From Hygrocybe punicea (taxonomy: Eukaryota > Basidiomycota > Agaricomycetes > Agaricales > Hygrophoraceae), in the NCBI GenBank assembly GCA_963556145.1, contig OY744467.1, positions 3,410,001 to 3,474,000 of the forward strand: a DNA stretch of 64,000 nucleotides, written 5' to 3'. This document shows positions 10,709-22,364 of this stretch, in pieces; the first letter of the stretch is position 1, and each line of letters begins with the position of its first letter. Under the pieces are notes generated by a model. It saw only the letters and a program-made list of their open reading frames with translations. It had not been told where the DNA came from and did no database searches. Both the position numbers and the translations under genes were made by a program.

Positions 10709-11946
10709 AATTTGCAGCTCATCGTTATTTCATTTTTCATATACACTTAGTTCAAGTTTGTCTCAATGAAATCCAGGTTATACAAATTTTTTTTCTCATT
10801 CGCCTGAGCAGTGTGTAATTTTTTATGACCTCATAAATTATTTAGTTATGGAAATATTTGAGGACATGCTCTACAAAATCTAGTTTATTCATAATTTTTG
10901 TCAAGGAGAAATGATTTGGAGTCGGGGGGGTATGAGAAGGAGGGGGTCAGTATGACTCAATGTGATACATCGTACCACTTCTGGGGCAATACTCACATTC
11001 AAATGGGTCCCCCCCAACTGCAGATCACTCCGTTTTTCGTTCTGTGCTCCGGGGGTAGGGTGTATCTTGGATGATAAAAAGGTGGAGGGGGCTGTGTTGG
11101 CGGTGAGGCACTCATTTTCTGAGACTTAAAAAAATGGAGATGAACTATGGATAAGTCTCAAGGGAGGTCCAACAAAGTCTTGGTCTTGATTCATGTGGGG
11201 CATGGTCAAAATCCCCAGGTCAGTCAGTCTTGAGGGTCGGGGGTATCCGTGTGAGAGTCCTGTGACTCAGTGGGACAACTTCATTTTTCGATCAAATTCC
11301 ATGTCATACAAATTTTTTTTCTATACATTCCAGCGGGTTTTGATTTTTTATGACCTCAAAATAAATCCTATATTCCTGAAAATATTTGAGGACAAAGTTA
11401 AAAAGATCTAGTTATTCCTGTTTTTTTCTTTCAAAAAAAAGGGTGGAAAATGCAGAATTTGGCTCTATCTTCAATTTCAAATAATTAATTAATTACTGAC
11501 GAATTGCCATATATCCTGGACAGGACCAGGGCCCGAAATTCCCGCAGGAGGTATGTTAGCAATCCGGTCATATTTCTTCTCAAATGTGCCATCATCCGGG
11601 TATAATCCGGTCTGAAGTCAATGTAACTGCTGGAATCTGGGTACCAGACGCCACTCCTCAAAAATTTTATCCAGGCACTGACTTTTTGGCGCAGAACATA
11701 CCTCCTGCGGGAATTTCGGGGGTCCTTCCTGGACTCACAGAAACAATTCTTCCATAAATGGCAGAACTCATAATTCACAGCCACCTCATAAATACTATTG
11801 AGCAAGACTAAGCCCACCACACCCACCCATTATCCTAGTACAAAAGTTGTTGTACTACAGACTTGCTCGGCCCAACCACTTTTTATTTTATATCTCATAT
11901 ACATATTTAGACAAAATTTTGGCCACCCACCCACCCACACATGACT
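10709..11946. other. Non-coding stretch with direct and inverted repeats
   Basis: A diverged direct repeat of about 120 bases lies near 10791-10910 and 11305-11430. Both copies start with TACAAATTTTTTTTCT and share TTTTTTATGACCTCA and ATATTTGAGGACA. A perfect 26-bp inverted repeat lies at 11532-11557 and 11695-11720. The minus-strand frame at 11485-11826 is built on this inverted repeat and is not supported as a gene. Confidence 0.55.
11532..11720. repeat. Inverted repeat, 26-bp arms with 137-bp loop
   Basis: The arms at 11532-11557 and 11695-11720 are perfect complements (CCCGAAATTCCCGCAGGAGG and on). Similarity continues outward with gaps (TCCTGGAC against GTCCAGGA). It could be a small foldback element or the remains of a MITE. 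Confidence 0.55.
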
Positions 11947-13384
11947 TTAAGCATATATTGCCAGCACAAGATTCTTGCCTCTGCATTCTCTAACATCAGC
12001 ATCAGATAATTTATCAAGCATACCATCATATGAACAAGCATTTCCAGTAGTCATACCATCATGAAACCAAACCTTCTTGTCTGCACTTATGATTCTACTG
12101 GTGAAATGATATTCGTCATGATAAACAATTCCTTTCAACCTCAATAACTTGATGCCTTTGTCAGTCTCAAACTCAAGTGTATGACTGGTCTCAATGTCCA
12201 TGAGTGGATATTCCAGAACAAGCACAGGTGGCACTTTATTGTAGAATAAATTTTGTTGCATAGCAGATTGACACTTAGGACACCTTCTACGTGTTTGTTG
12301 AGACAATGTTTCAATCCAATTCATAGTAGACCCTTGAACTGAAGTTTCTCCATGTAAAATATAACCAAGTTGATTATCCACTGGTTTTTCAGTAAATTTA
12401 CACCTTGTACATTGATGTTGAGAAGAGGTGACTGCAGTATCTACATGTAAAAACTCCATGGCTAGACTGGCAACACTGATTCCAACAGGTCCCATTAGAT
12501 ATGTCTCAGGATGCTCATTATGCAAGATAGCCCTTAATTGATTTCTGATTTGCACAAATGTCATATTGCCTTTCAATATATCTGAGAAGCCATCAGATAA
12601 AGTAGCCAGATAATCATTCATATCATGAAATACTTTAGACCATGCTATACGATTTTCCTTCCAGAGATCAAACAATATAACCAGGATGGAATCATATGCA
12701 CAACTGTAATTGATTTCATCCCACAGCAAACCTGCAGGCGAAGCTGACATCTCTGTTCGTTGTCTTTTAGCTGCTGGCAGTTCACAAGTTTCAATCAAAT
12801 GCTTCCTGGACAAAAGTGAAACAGATCCTTTGGCAGGGATAAAAGAAGTAGAAATTGACATGGTTGCTTGCTTATTTTTGTTCTTCTCAATGATGTGCCA
12901 TGGACTGACTTCCACAGGAGCAATCACCAGGGGATCACTTTCTGACCACTTCAAAGCTGCGTCAGTTTTGGATGGAACATATCCAGTGCCTTTACATTGT
13001 TGAAACTTTTGAATCATTGATGACCGGACATCTTGTGCAATATGTACTGGCAATGTGCCTTCATATCTCATTCTTGTGATGTCATCAAGCAGTTCTTGTT
13101 CCCTAAATTCTTGTCTAAGATATCCAGAGCATCCTCTGGTGATCATCTTGTTGTCAAATCCTTGTATAATTACAGTGCCAGCAGCAGTAGCACTTCTTGA
13201 CAATGATGAATAATATGCCATATGTGAAAAGCAGCTGTTTAAATGCACAACATTGTATGGCCTTGTCTTTCCTTGAGCAGCATGTGCAGTCATTGCAAAA
13301 TTTGGCAAAACCCAAACCTGTTGTCTTTCTATTCTCTCTTTTAAATCACTGGGAAATACACACTGAACTGTCTTGGTATTTTTT
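11947..13384 (-). pseudogene. Helitron H2, C-terminal part: end of PIF1 helicase plus USP-like peptidase
   Basis: The frame starts abruptly at VKNTKTVQCVFPSD, which in H4 follows LPDNVVPI inside the helicase. The missing upstream part lies at 17330-18615, on the other side of element E1. It carries helicase motifs (WVLPNFAMTAHAAQGKTR) and a USP-like domain. That domain has a Cys box NYSCAYDS, a zinc-finger pair (CTRC, CPKC), a His box EYHFTSRII..VWFHDG and the final NLVLAIYA strand. The frame itself has no internal stop. The gene is inactive because of the E1 insertion and the loss of its N-terminal half. Confidence 0.8.
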
Positions 13385-13413
13385 ACGAGTTCTTCCATTT
13401 ATGGAAAACTCGT
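13385..13413. repeat. Terminal hairpin of E1
   Basis: ACGAGTTCTTCCAT and ATGGAAAACTCGT pair with one bulged or unpaired base around a 2-base TT loop. The same structure with different inner stem bases is found at the end of H3 (35392-35422). The copy in E2 is at 24934-24962. A terminal hairpin marks the 3' end of Helentron/Helitron2 elements. Confidence 0.75.
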
Positions 13414-13998
13414 TCTTATAAACCCGGTTTTCAGCCATTGAGGTGATTCATTCATTCATCTCAGGGACTGAGGGAAAATTGCATCCCAATATGGCAACTG
13501 AGTTCAAAATCCCGTTTGACTGGTTTCATTCCAGAATTCAGAGCCTCTATTGACTTGCACACTGCATAGACTGTCACCAGATTTGATGAGGAGGATGTCA
13601 TGGGGACTGTCCTGCTGGAAAAAAAATATGGAGGGGATCTGGTATGATTTGGGCTCTCTGTGAGCCATTCTTTGCCAAGGAAATGAGTATAGATGCAATA
13701 ACTAATGTTATACTGCCAATAAAAATGTGGTAATTTCTAACTGTATTTTAGTGTATGTCTGGGTCACTTTTGTCCACTGAAGGCAGTTGTAAAATGTGAT
13801 ATCTGAGTCTCTAGAATGCAAACAAGTAAGAGTGGTCCGGAGTTGTGGCTAAAATTAGAGCAGAGTCTTAAATATACAGTGAGAGCTTTCGAGCTCAGAT
13901 GAGTGCACAAACCTTCTGTTGCTCAACAGCAACATCGTCGAGGGGGTGGTGTAACAGAGGTATGGATGTAGTTTTATTGTCCTTGGTCTAGTACTGAT

Positions 13999-15540
13999 GT
14001 CTGTAGCCCCCGCAACCCGTTTCCATCGAAAACCAGGGGTCGGGAGGTCTGAGGACCTCACATTCCCGCCTTGTGCCCAACCAGCGCCCCCCAACGTTTT
14101 CAACCACCAGGACGCCCCACCCAGCCCTATGTTCGACCATCCCCGGCCAGTCTAGACCCCCCGCACCTCGTTCCCGTTGAAAACAAGGAGTCGGGGGGTC
14201 CCAGGCCCTCGCGATCCAGCTATCTGCCCAACAACCAACATCCCCCTTTTTCAACCACCAGGACAGCCCGTCCCGCCGTGTTTTCGACCACCCCCGGCCA
14301 GGCTACACCCCCCGCACCTCGTTCCCATTGAAAACGCGCGAGTGGGGGGTCTCAAAACCTCGCGATCCGGCTGTCTGCCCCACCACCACCACCCGCCCTT
14401 TTTCTACCAACAGGACACCCGGTCCAGCCCCGTTGTCGACCATCCCCGGCCAGTCTAGATCCCCCGCACCTCGTTCCCGTTGAAAACGAGAAGTCGGGGG
14501 GTCTCCGGCCCTCGCATTCCGCCTGTCTGCCCAGCCAGCAACACCCCCCCTTTTTCATCCCCCAGGACAGCCCGTCCCGCGACTTTTTCGACCACCCCCA
14601 GCTAGGCTACACCCCCCGCACCTCGTTCGCGTCGAAAACGAGGGGTCGGGGGGTCTCCGGCCCTCGCATTCTGGCTGTCTGCCCAACCAGCAACCCCCCC
14701 TTTTTTAATCCCCTGGGACGCCCCACCACGTCCGGTTTTCGATCACCCCCGGGTACTGTGCACCCCCCGCACCTCATTTGAGTTGAATACGAGGGGTCGG
14801 GGGGTCTCAGGCCCTCGCATTCCGGCTGTCTGCCCAACCCCCCCTTTTTTCATCCCCCGGGGACGCCCCATCCCGTCCGGTTTTCGATCACCCCCGGCTA
14901 GGTTACACCCCCCGCACCTCGTTCGCGTCGAAAACGAGGGGTCGGGGGATCTCAGGCCCTCGCATTCCAGCTGTCTGCCCAACCAGCAACACCCCCCCTT
15001 TTTCATCCCCCAGGACAACCCGTCCCACGGCTTTTATGACTACCCCCGGCTAGGTTACACCCCCCGCACCTCGTTCGCGTCGACAACGAGGGGTCGGGGG
15101 GTCTCCGGCCCTCGCATTCCGCCTGTCTGCTCAACCGGCAACCCTCCCCCCCCTTTTCATCCCCCGGGACGCCCCACCCTGTACGGTTTTCGATCACCCC
15201 CGACCAGTGCACACCCCCCGCACCTCGTTCGCGTCGACCACGAGGGGTCGGGGGGTCTCAGGCCCTCGTGATCCGGCATTCTGCCCAACCACCACCACCC
15301 TCCCTTTTTCTACCTCCAGGACACCCGTTTTCGACCACCCCCGGCCAGTCTACACCCCCCGGACCTCGTTCGCGTTGAAAATGAGGGGTCGGGGGGGTCT
15401 CAGGCCCTCGGATTCCGGCTGTCTGCCCAACCACCCCCCCCCCCCGTTTTCACTCACCATGTCACCCCGTCCCACACCCCTCATCTAGATCCCCGTACCC
15501 TGTTTCTCTTGAAAACGCGAAGTTGGGGGTGTCCGGCCTT
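13999..15540. repeat. GC- and CpG-rich tandem array in E1, about 11 units of 150 bp
   Basis: The landmark ACCTCGTT recurs near 14166, 14318, 14467, 14619, 14917, 15068, 15220 and 15362. Degenerate copies near 14020, 14770 and 15497 bring the total to about eleven units at 135-152-bp spacing. Each unit has runs of C, an AACGAGGGGTCGGGGGGTCT block and CTGTCTGCCCAAC. The base composition is very different from the AT-rich flanks. Proline- or glycine-rich frames across it are repeat artefacts. Confidence 0.85.
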
Positions 15541-15643
15541 CCATTTTTGACTCATATATTTACTTATATTTAATTATTAAATAGAAATTAAATATTAAAT
15601 AATCAATTTCCAAATTTATCTTTGAGATCTAAATGCTACACTT
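15541..15643. other. AT-rich spacer in E1
   Basis: Between the GC array and the conserved short frame the sequence is AT-rich, with TTAATTATTAAATAG-like strings. E2 has the matching spacer at 23000-23104. I see no signal in it. Confidence 0.4.
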
Positions 15644-15738
15644 GTGACACATCATCTGCTAGTGCATAACATGCTATTCTACTGTGTTGTGTTCCTACTA
15701 CTCCTGCTGTTCCCCATTCCCTCTGGTCTCAACAGTTC

Positions 15739-15960
15739 TCATGTCTGTTTTACGGTTCCTTTCTTGTTGTCAGTGACACATTCTGACCATTCATTTAACT
15801 TGTGTTGCATGACAGGCCAACGTGAATGCCAATGCATCATTGCATATGTGATTTCTTCACAAAGACGGGTTGGTTTATCTGACCATTGATTGAAGCACCA
15901 GAAATCTCCGGTGGCCTTGTTTACATGGTACACAGCTCGGTCCACTATGTAATGTTTCAA
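15739..15960 (-). pseudogene. Possible captured gene fragment in E1
   Basis: A 73-codon frame includes VNKATGDFWCFNQWSDKPTR and LNEWSECVTDNKKGTVKQT. It is antisense to the adjacent USP fragment and is preserved in E2 (22714-22908) with a few changes. I do not recognise the protein. A short unrelated coding-like piece inside a non-autonomous Helitron fits gene-fragment capture, but no source gene is visible in this window. Confidence 0.35.
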
Positions 15961-15994
15961 TTATCCGTACCATATACTATACAAAACACCTGAG

Positions 15995-16282
15995 TTGCTG
16001 GTATTAGAATATCCCAACATAAACATGATTACCAGCCATCAAATAACTGTAAATGTAAATGACAAGTCAGTAAATTTGTATCTAAGAGGTATTGTATATG
16101 TTGGAGGATATCACTCTACATCTCAATTCATATCAGAAGATGGCACAATTTGGTATCATGATGGTATGACAACTGGAGCAACATGTAAGCAAGATGGTCA
16201 CATTGGTATCATGTCAGATGATGGTTTTAAAAGATATGAAGATAAAATTCTTGTGCTAGCAGTTTATGCTCAAAACCAGTAA
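15995..16282 (+). pseudogene. C-terminal USP-like fragment in E1
   Basis: The 95 codons match the end of the H4 polyprotein (40222-43410): LVLEYPNINMITSHQ, the His box and the final KILVLAVYAQNQ. The His-box reads YHSTSQFI here, where H4, H1 and H2 have HFTSR. The catalytic Cys part is absent. This is the leftover 3' coding end of an H4-like parent after internal deletion. Confidence 0.8.
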
Positions 16283-16430
16283 TTTAATATAATTGAGGAC
16301 TATTGGGTGGGAAAGTGGGACATTCAAAATTTTCACCATTGTAAATTCATATTGGACATCAAAATTGAAGGAAATCTTCAGGGTGGGAAAGTGGGCCATT
16401 AAATATAGGAATGTTATAAATACATTACAT

Positions 16431-16899
16431 TAGGGCAGGTCAAGGGTATGCAATACCCCCAGGGGTTAAGAGTACGGGTACCACGGGTTAAGGGTACGAG
16501 TCCAGCCTCAGAATACCCGCAGTACCCACGTGGGTATGGGCTGTATTTTTTTTGGGAGAAGAAACATCAAAAACTCAATTTTTGGGGTATTTTTCGCTAT
16601 TTTTGAGGGATATAATGAGAATCATTGCTTGTAAAAATATGTAAAAATGCTCTCAACACTCCCCACAGTATTCTGAACATTGTGCTCCTTTACACTAAAG
16701 GGATCCGACCAGTATTCCGTCCACAATAACCATAAAAACCACCAAAAACAGGTAAAAATGGGGTATTTTGCATGTTTCTTCCTGTACCCCTGCAAAACCT
16801 GTGCCATACTCGTACTTTTGGCCTCGGGTACGTACCTGTGACGGGTACGGGTCCGAGTACAGCCCCAGAGCACTGCGGGTGTACCCCTGACTGGCCATA
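16431..16899. mobile_element. hAT-like MITE, 469 bp
   Basis: The insertion is flanked by an 8-bp direct repeat CATTACAT (16423-16430 and 16900-16907). E2 has the empty site with one copy, read in reverse at 22216-22223. The ends form imperfect terminal inverted repeats: TAGGGCAGGTCAAGGGTA and, on the other strand, TATGGCCAGTCAGGGGTA (14 of 18 match). An 8-bp duplication with a TAGGG-like tip fits the hAT superfamily. It has no coding capacity. The GGGTAC-rich body is repetitive. Confidence 0.75.
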
Positions 16900-17329
16900 C
16901 ATTACATGATGTCAAACACTTAAGTTCTTATTGTTACTTATTGCCCGAGCACTGATAAGTAATGGTAACAGTGGTAGTGGTAAATGCCAGGATAAACTGT
17001 TGTATAACTGACATTCAGTCCACTCCAATGTTGGATGACTGTTGATATACAACTATGGCAAGAACAAGTGTAAATAATATTGTCCAAGAGATTAGTAGTC
17101 CCTTGATCAAAGGCCCCAACTGAGGACAAGTAGTACATTGTTACTAACAGAACAGGATAACATAGAATGTATGATTCCAAATTCCGACAATGTTCACATA
17201 TACTATGATTATTCTTGTTATACATTACAACTGCAGATTATGTAGAATAAATAATGGACATCAAATGATTGAATAGAACCAAGAAGAACTCGTTCATGCC
17301 ACGCTTGCGATGGCCCACTTCCCCAAGTT

Positions 17330-18615
17330 ACAATTGGCACAACATTGGGTGGCAGAGAAGGAATCTGCACAAGCTTTGGTGGATTTTGAAGCTCAACAAA
17401 CAATGTGTCCAGTAACATGCTTTCCATGATCCACTGTTGAAGACTGCCAACCAACAACAAATCCTTCTTGTCCCTTGGTGATGCATCATTGTTTCTAAGC
17501 ATGACTGGCATTCCAACACACAAGGATAATTTACCAGCAAAGTTTTCTGTTCCACCATGGTGCACCTTCCATATTTCTCTTTGAGTATCAAAGTCTATCT
17601 CACCAGATTCATGAAGTGCTTTTGATTTGCCTTTTGATTTATTTCTTATAGATGCATCCTTTTCCTTTCCCCATCTATCAATAGAATAAAAGTTGATTAA
17701 TTTCTGGTTTGTGTCTTTTGCAAATCTTTCACAGCCAAGCAAATTGATCTGATCCTTTTGAGAGTGAATGCCGCAGATGATTGGGACATTTCTGAAATTC
17801 TTAGAGGCAACATTAGGTTGATCAGGTCTTTTTCCTGCAATCCGGCTTCTCAAAAATATAATGTCATTTGGAGTACACTTTCCATATCGCATATTGACCA
17901 ATGCAGTTCTAAACTTTGCATCTTGGGGAGTTTGAGTCTTTTGTCTCATGTTTTCTCTGAGAATAACAACTGTAGTTACCTGATGCCAAAGCGCTTTGCC
18001 AACAGCGGTTTCCTGAGCATATGGTGTTAATCCAGAGTGTGCTTGTGTGCCAACTGTTCCACTATATAATGCTGATCCTCCAACAGGTGGCAATTGTGCA
18101 AAGTCTCCAGCAAATATCATGTTTATCCCACCAAATGGCAGGTCATGAATGTTTGTTGCTTTAGCAAGTTTAGCACTGATTTTATACAAGTCATGGCAAG
18201 ATATCATTGAAACCTCATCAATGAATATGTAGTCAACTCCTTCTAATCTGGCCTTGAGCTGAGCAATGTTGGTGGCTTCATTTTTGCCAGACGAGTTTGG
18301 ATTAATGCCTAAGAAGTAATGGTATGTGGAACCATTCTGTAATGCAGCCGATGTTCCAGTTGGACCAAGGATAACAAATTTGTAAGACTCATTTGCAGCT
18401 CTAAAAAAATCAACAACAGCTTTGATCACTTGTGATTTTCCAGTGCCAGCCATGCCTCCAATATGCATTTTTAGTTGTTCACTACAAGATGAAGCATGGT
18501 TTGCAATAATTCTGAATGCCCTATCTTGTTCTGTATTCAAGTGGAATGTTTGAACAGTAGTGTCAATCAACAGCTGTTTGTGTGCATTCTCTGCTTTGAA
18601 ATTGTGCATAAAGTA
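17330..18615 (-). pseudogene. Helitron H2, N-terminal part of PIF1 helicase
   Basis: The frame runs from YFMHNFKAENAHKQ through a Walker A motif (GGMAGTGKSQV), a Walker B motif (YIFIDEVSM) and the loop FAGDFAQLPPVGG to LPPNVVPIV. There it enters E1 and reads a few foreign residues. It continues at 13384. At its upstream side the frame is cut within the codons for S-Y-F by the CTTG end of H1 at 18616, and the rest of H2 is not found in this window. Confidence 0.8.
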
Positions 18616-18724
18616 CTTGCTGGTAGTGGGCCATTTCTATGCATGGCAGGTACGAGTCCTTTGGTCAGTCAATAGGTCAAACATTATACATGTAAAAAAT
18701 TAAGGTATACTTCTATCTAATATA

Positions 18725-19282
18725 TTATGGCTTTACATAAATGCTTATCACGAGTTTTCTACCATGACAAGTTTGCCAGTCTGGGTCCTTCATGAATTTT
18801 CTATGTCCTTGAGATCCAGATTCACTGCCATTCATACCATCATGATACCACACATCACCTTCTGCAGAAATTATACGTGATGTAAAATGGAAATTTCCAA
18901 AGTATAAAAGACCTCGCAAACAATATCTGATCCTAGTATTGCCCACACTTTTAAACTTGAGGTATTTACTTGGTTTGATTCTGTATGTGGAGTGGTCAAA
19001 CAGTAATATCCCTGGGAACTGTGTATAGTGCACTGTGGATTTCAGTGCAGATTGACACTGAGGACATTTATCTGCTGATCGTTGTTCAAAGTTGTTGAAT
19101 GTGTGAGAAGTTGATTTTGATGAACTATGATCCATAACAAATACACAGCCCAACTTATCATCCACTGCAGGTCTGAAGAAGTCACAATTTGAACAAGTCT
19201 CTTGACTTTTTGCAATTTTGACATTGGTGGAGAATATGTCAAGTGTCAATTGAGATAGGCTGGCTGGTGCCCACATGACCAT
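18725..19282 (-). pseudogene. H1 USP-like domain, C-terminal half
   Basis: This frame contains the zinc-finger pairs (CSNCDFF, CPQC), the His box FHFTSRIISAEG..VWYHDGM and the last strand KLVISIYV. It is in a different frame from the 19239-21118 piece. The change of frame lies around 19.24-19.28 kb, where H4 reads continuously. Confidence 0.8.
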
Positions 19283-21118
19283 AAGGATACATTAGTCTGT
19301 CTTTTGCATGAAGGATTTTTCTGATGTCATCCCTTACCTTTTCTAGACTCTTTATGCCTTGGGATGCTGCCAAAAAATCAGTTCCAAGAGATTGAAGATA
19401 ATTTGACTTGAGGTGCCTTGCATTCACATTCCATCGGAATCTGTTCTCATTCCAGATATCATAGAGTACTGTGAACAAAGCATCATATGCACAGCTATAA
19501 TTATTTCCATCCCACACCAGTCCCTGTGGCTTGTCAACAGCTGAATGTCTTTGAACTTTCTTTGGAACCTGCATAGCTGCTTCATCTTCAGCCTTTCTTT
19601 TTTTTGAAACATTTTGTTCAAGGTTTGGAGTTGTTCCTTGAGCAGAAATAAACCCTGTGGAAGGTTTTTCTTGTGCATTATCTTTGGATTTTGATTTTTC
19701 TTTAGTCACCAGCTGCCATGGACTATCAGTGACTACAGGTAACATAGGCATTGCATCACGATTATTCCATGCCAAATGTGTGTCAACATTTGTAGGAACA
19801 AAACCTGTCCCTTTCCATTTCTGATATTGTCTGATTATGGTATTTCTGCGGTTTCCATCCACATGATGAGGGAGTTCATTTTCATACCTCAGTTTGGTAA
19901 TATCATCTAGTATCTCCTGTTCTCTGAACTCCTGACGCAAGTAACCAGAACAGCCCCCAGTAATAACTCTGGGTTCAAAACCTTGTACAATAATGGTCCC
20001 ATCCGCACTTGCACTCCTAGAAAGACAGGTGTAATATGATTGGTGTGAGGTGCAACTGTTCAAATGCACAACATTTTTTGGTCTTGTCTTTCCCTGTGAT
20101 GCATAGTCTGTCATAGCAAAATTGGGCAGCACCCAGGCCTGCTGTCTTTCCACACTAACTTTGTCATCACTTGGGAATGTGCATTGAATTGTTTTTTTGT
20201 CCTTGACTACAGGCACTACATTGTCAGGTAGCCCAGGGATCTGTATCAGGCGAGGTGGCTTGTCCAATTCCACAAACAAAGTGTCCAAGACTATCTTGCC
20301 ATGGGGACCTATCAATGATTGCCAGCCAACAACAAATCCTTCTTGACCCTTTGTGATGCAAAGTTCAGTTGCTTCATTGTTGCGTATCATCACAGGCATG
20401 CCAAGACACAAGGAAAGTTTACCTGGAAAATGATCTGTTGCACCAGGCCTCAGACTCCATATGTGTGTTTGTTCCTTGAGAGACATGTCCCTTCTCTTTT
20501 GAACAGATTTAATTTTTTTGTTGATTTTTTTAGCCTCAAACAAGGCAGGATCAGGTGAATTTCCCCACTGGTCAGTAGAATAAAAATGAACCAACTTCTG
20601 TCCTGTATCTATGGCAAATCTTTCACATCCAATCATGTTAATCTGGTCCTTCTGTGTGTGTCTACCACATATGACAGCAACATTCCTGAACTCTTTGGCT
20701 GCCAACTTGGGCTGGTCTGCTCGTTTACCAGCAACAAGACTCCTAAGAAATTTGATGTCATCGGGTATACATTTTCCATATCTCATGTTCACCAGAGCTG
20801 TTCGAAGTTGGGCATCCCTTGGTGTTTGCAACTTTTGTCTCATATTTTGTCTCAGTATCACAACAGTGGTTATCTGATGCCAGAGGCATTTCCCAATGGC
20901 AGCCTCCTGGTCACGAACAGTTAATCCAGCATGAAGTTGGGTTGACACCACATTGCTATATAGTGTCTTGCCCCCTACAGGAGGAAGCTGGGCAAAATCA
21001 CCTGCAAATATAAAGTTGATGCCTCCAAATGGTAGTTCATATTCATCAAGGGCTTTTGCTAGCTGAGAACTAATCTTGTACAGTTCATGACAAGCCAGCA
21101 TGGAGACCTCATCAAGAA
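19239..21118 (-). pseudogene. H1 helicase C-terminal half plus USP Cys box
   Basis: The frame begins LDEVSMLACHELYK, which is the Walker B strand cut by E2. It continues through FAGDFAQLPPVGG, WVLPNFAMTDYASQGKTR and GYLRQEFREQE. It ends in the USP-like N-terminal part with the Cys box NNYSCAYDA. The residues just upstream (GVDYIF) are at 24963-24980. Joining the flanks restores an uninterrupted YIF-LDEV. Confidence 0.85.
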
Positions 21119-21184
21119 CTTGGGGAAGTGGGCCATCGCAAGCGTGGCATGAACGAGTTCTTCTGGGTTCTATTCAATCATTTA

Positions 21185-21976
21185 CAGCTGATTTCATAAA
21201 CATGCGGAAAAGTTTTAAATAAAATTGAGGTGTAAAAATTCTGGACTTGGTGAAATTTCTCTTGTATCTCATGGAATACTGCATGGATTGAGATGGTTAT
21301 AGAGGGAAAGTTGTACTATTTCTTAAGGGCTTTCTACTCCTGTGATTATATTTGGATAATATTTGGTGTATGGTGAGTTGTAGATGAAATAACAGGGAAA
21401 CCAGCACTTTTTGAGACCCAAAATGATATTGTCAAATTATGGCATCAAATGAGCTCCTATGAACAAGATTGTAGGGGGGAAATTGTTCATTTTTTCAAGG
21501 GCTAGAAGTACATATACCGTGTTTTCCTTTATTTTTGTGTTTTGAGCCAATATTTATAATTCTTGTGGTATTTCGATCCCAATGCAATCAAAAATAGTAC
21601 AGATGTAATATTGGCTCAAAACACAAAAATAAAGGAAAACACGGTATATGTACTTCTAGCCCTTGAAAAAATGAACAATTTCCCCCCTACAATCTTGTTC
21701 ATAGGAGCTCATTTGATGCCATAATTTGACAATATCATTTTGGGTCTCAAAAAGTGCTGGTTTCCCTGTTATTTCATCTACAACTCACCATACACCAAAT
21801 ATTATCCAAATATAATCACAGGAGTAGAAAGCCCTTAAGAAATAGTACAACTTTCCCTCTATAACCATCTCAATCCATGCAGTATTCCATGAGATACAAG
21901 AGAAATTTCACCAAGTCCAAAATTTTTACACCTCAATTTTATTTAAAACTTTTCCGCATGTTTATGAAATCAGCTG
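21185..21976. repeat. Near-perfect palindrome (foldback element), 370-bp arms
   Basis: The left arm 21185-21554 and right arm 21607-21976 are ungapped complements with only about one mismatch seen by eye, around a 52-bp spacer. The tips are CAGCTGATTTCATAAACATG and its complement. TA dinucleotides flank both sides (21183-21184, 21977-21978), as in Tc1/mariner-type MITEs. It has no coding capacity. A transcript would fold into a long hairpin. Confidence 0.85.
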
Positions 21977-22364
21977 TAATGACAATGTACTATTTGTCTG
22001 CAGTTGGGACCTTTGATCAAGAGACTACAAATCTCTTGGACAATCTTATTTACACTTGTTCCTGCTATACTTGTATATCAATAGTCAACTAACATTGGAG
22101 TGGACTGAATGTCAGTTATACAACAGTTTATCCTGGCATTTACCACTACCACTGTTACCATTACTTATCAGTGCTCGGGCAATAAGTAACAATAAGAACT
22201 TAAGTGTTTGAAATCATGTAATGTATTTATAACATTCCTATATTTAATGGCCCACTTTCCCACCCTGAAGATTTCCTTCAATTTTGATGTCCAATATGAA
22301 TTTACAAATGGTGAAAATTTTGAATGTCCCACTTTCCCACCCAATAGTCCTCAATTATATTAAA

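Larger units (their letters stand above)
13385..17327 (-). mobile_element. Element E1: non-autonomous Helitron-like insertion in H2
   Basis: This 3.9-kb insertion splits the H2 helicase between codons for ..NVVPIV and KNTKT. One end is a 29-nt hairpin (13385-13413). The other is CTTGGGGAAGTGGGCCATCG (17327 reading left). Moving from the hairpin end it contains a subterminal region, a GC-rich array (13999-15540), a short conserved frame (15739-15960, minus), a fragment of the H4-type USP domain (15995-16282, plus) and the H4-type 3' flank. A MITE interrupts it at 16431-16899. It is nearly identical to E2 (21119-24962), so both moved recently. No transposase is encoded, and movement would depend on an autonomous Helitron such as an H4 relative. 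Exact ends are uncertain by 1-2 bases because the target is an A run. Confidence 0.8.

Noticed and set aside
11485..11826. 113-codon minus-strand gene
   Set aside because: It spans an inverted repeat, which makes mirrored peptide segments, and has no support from neighbours.
13855..15488. Several 60-160-codon proline-, glycine- or arginine-rich frames in the GC array
   Set aside because: They exist on both strands and in several frames and follow the 150-bp repeat. This is translation of a satellite, not genes.
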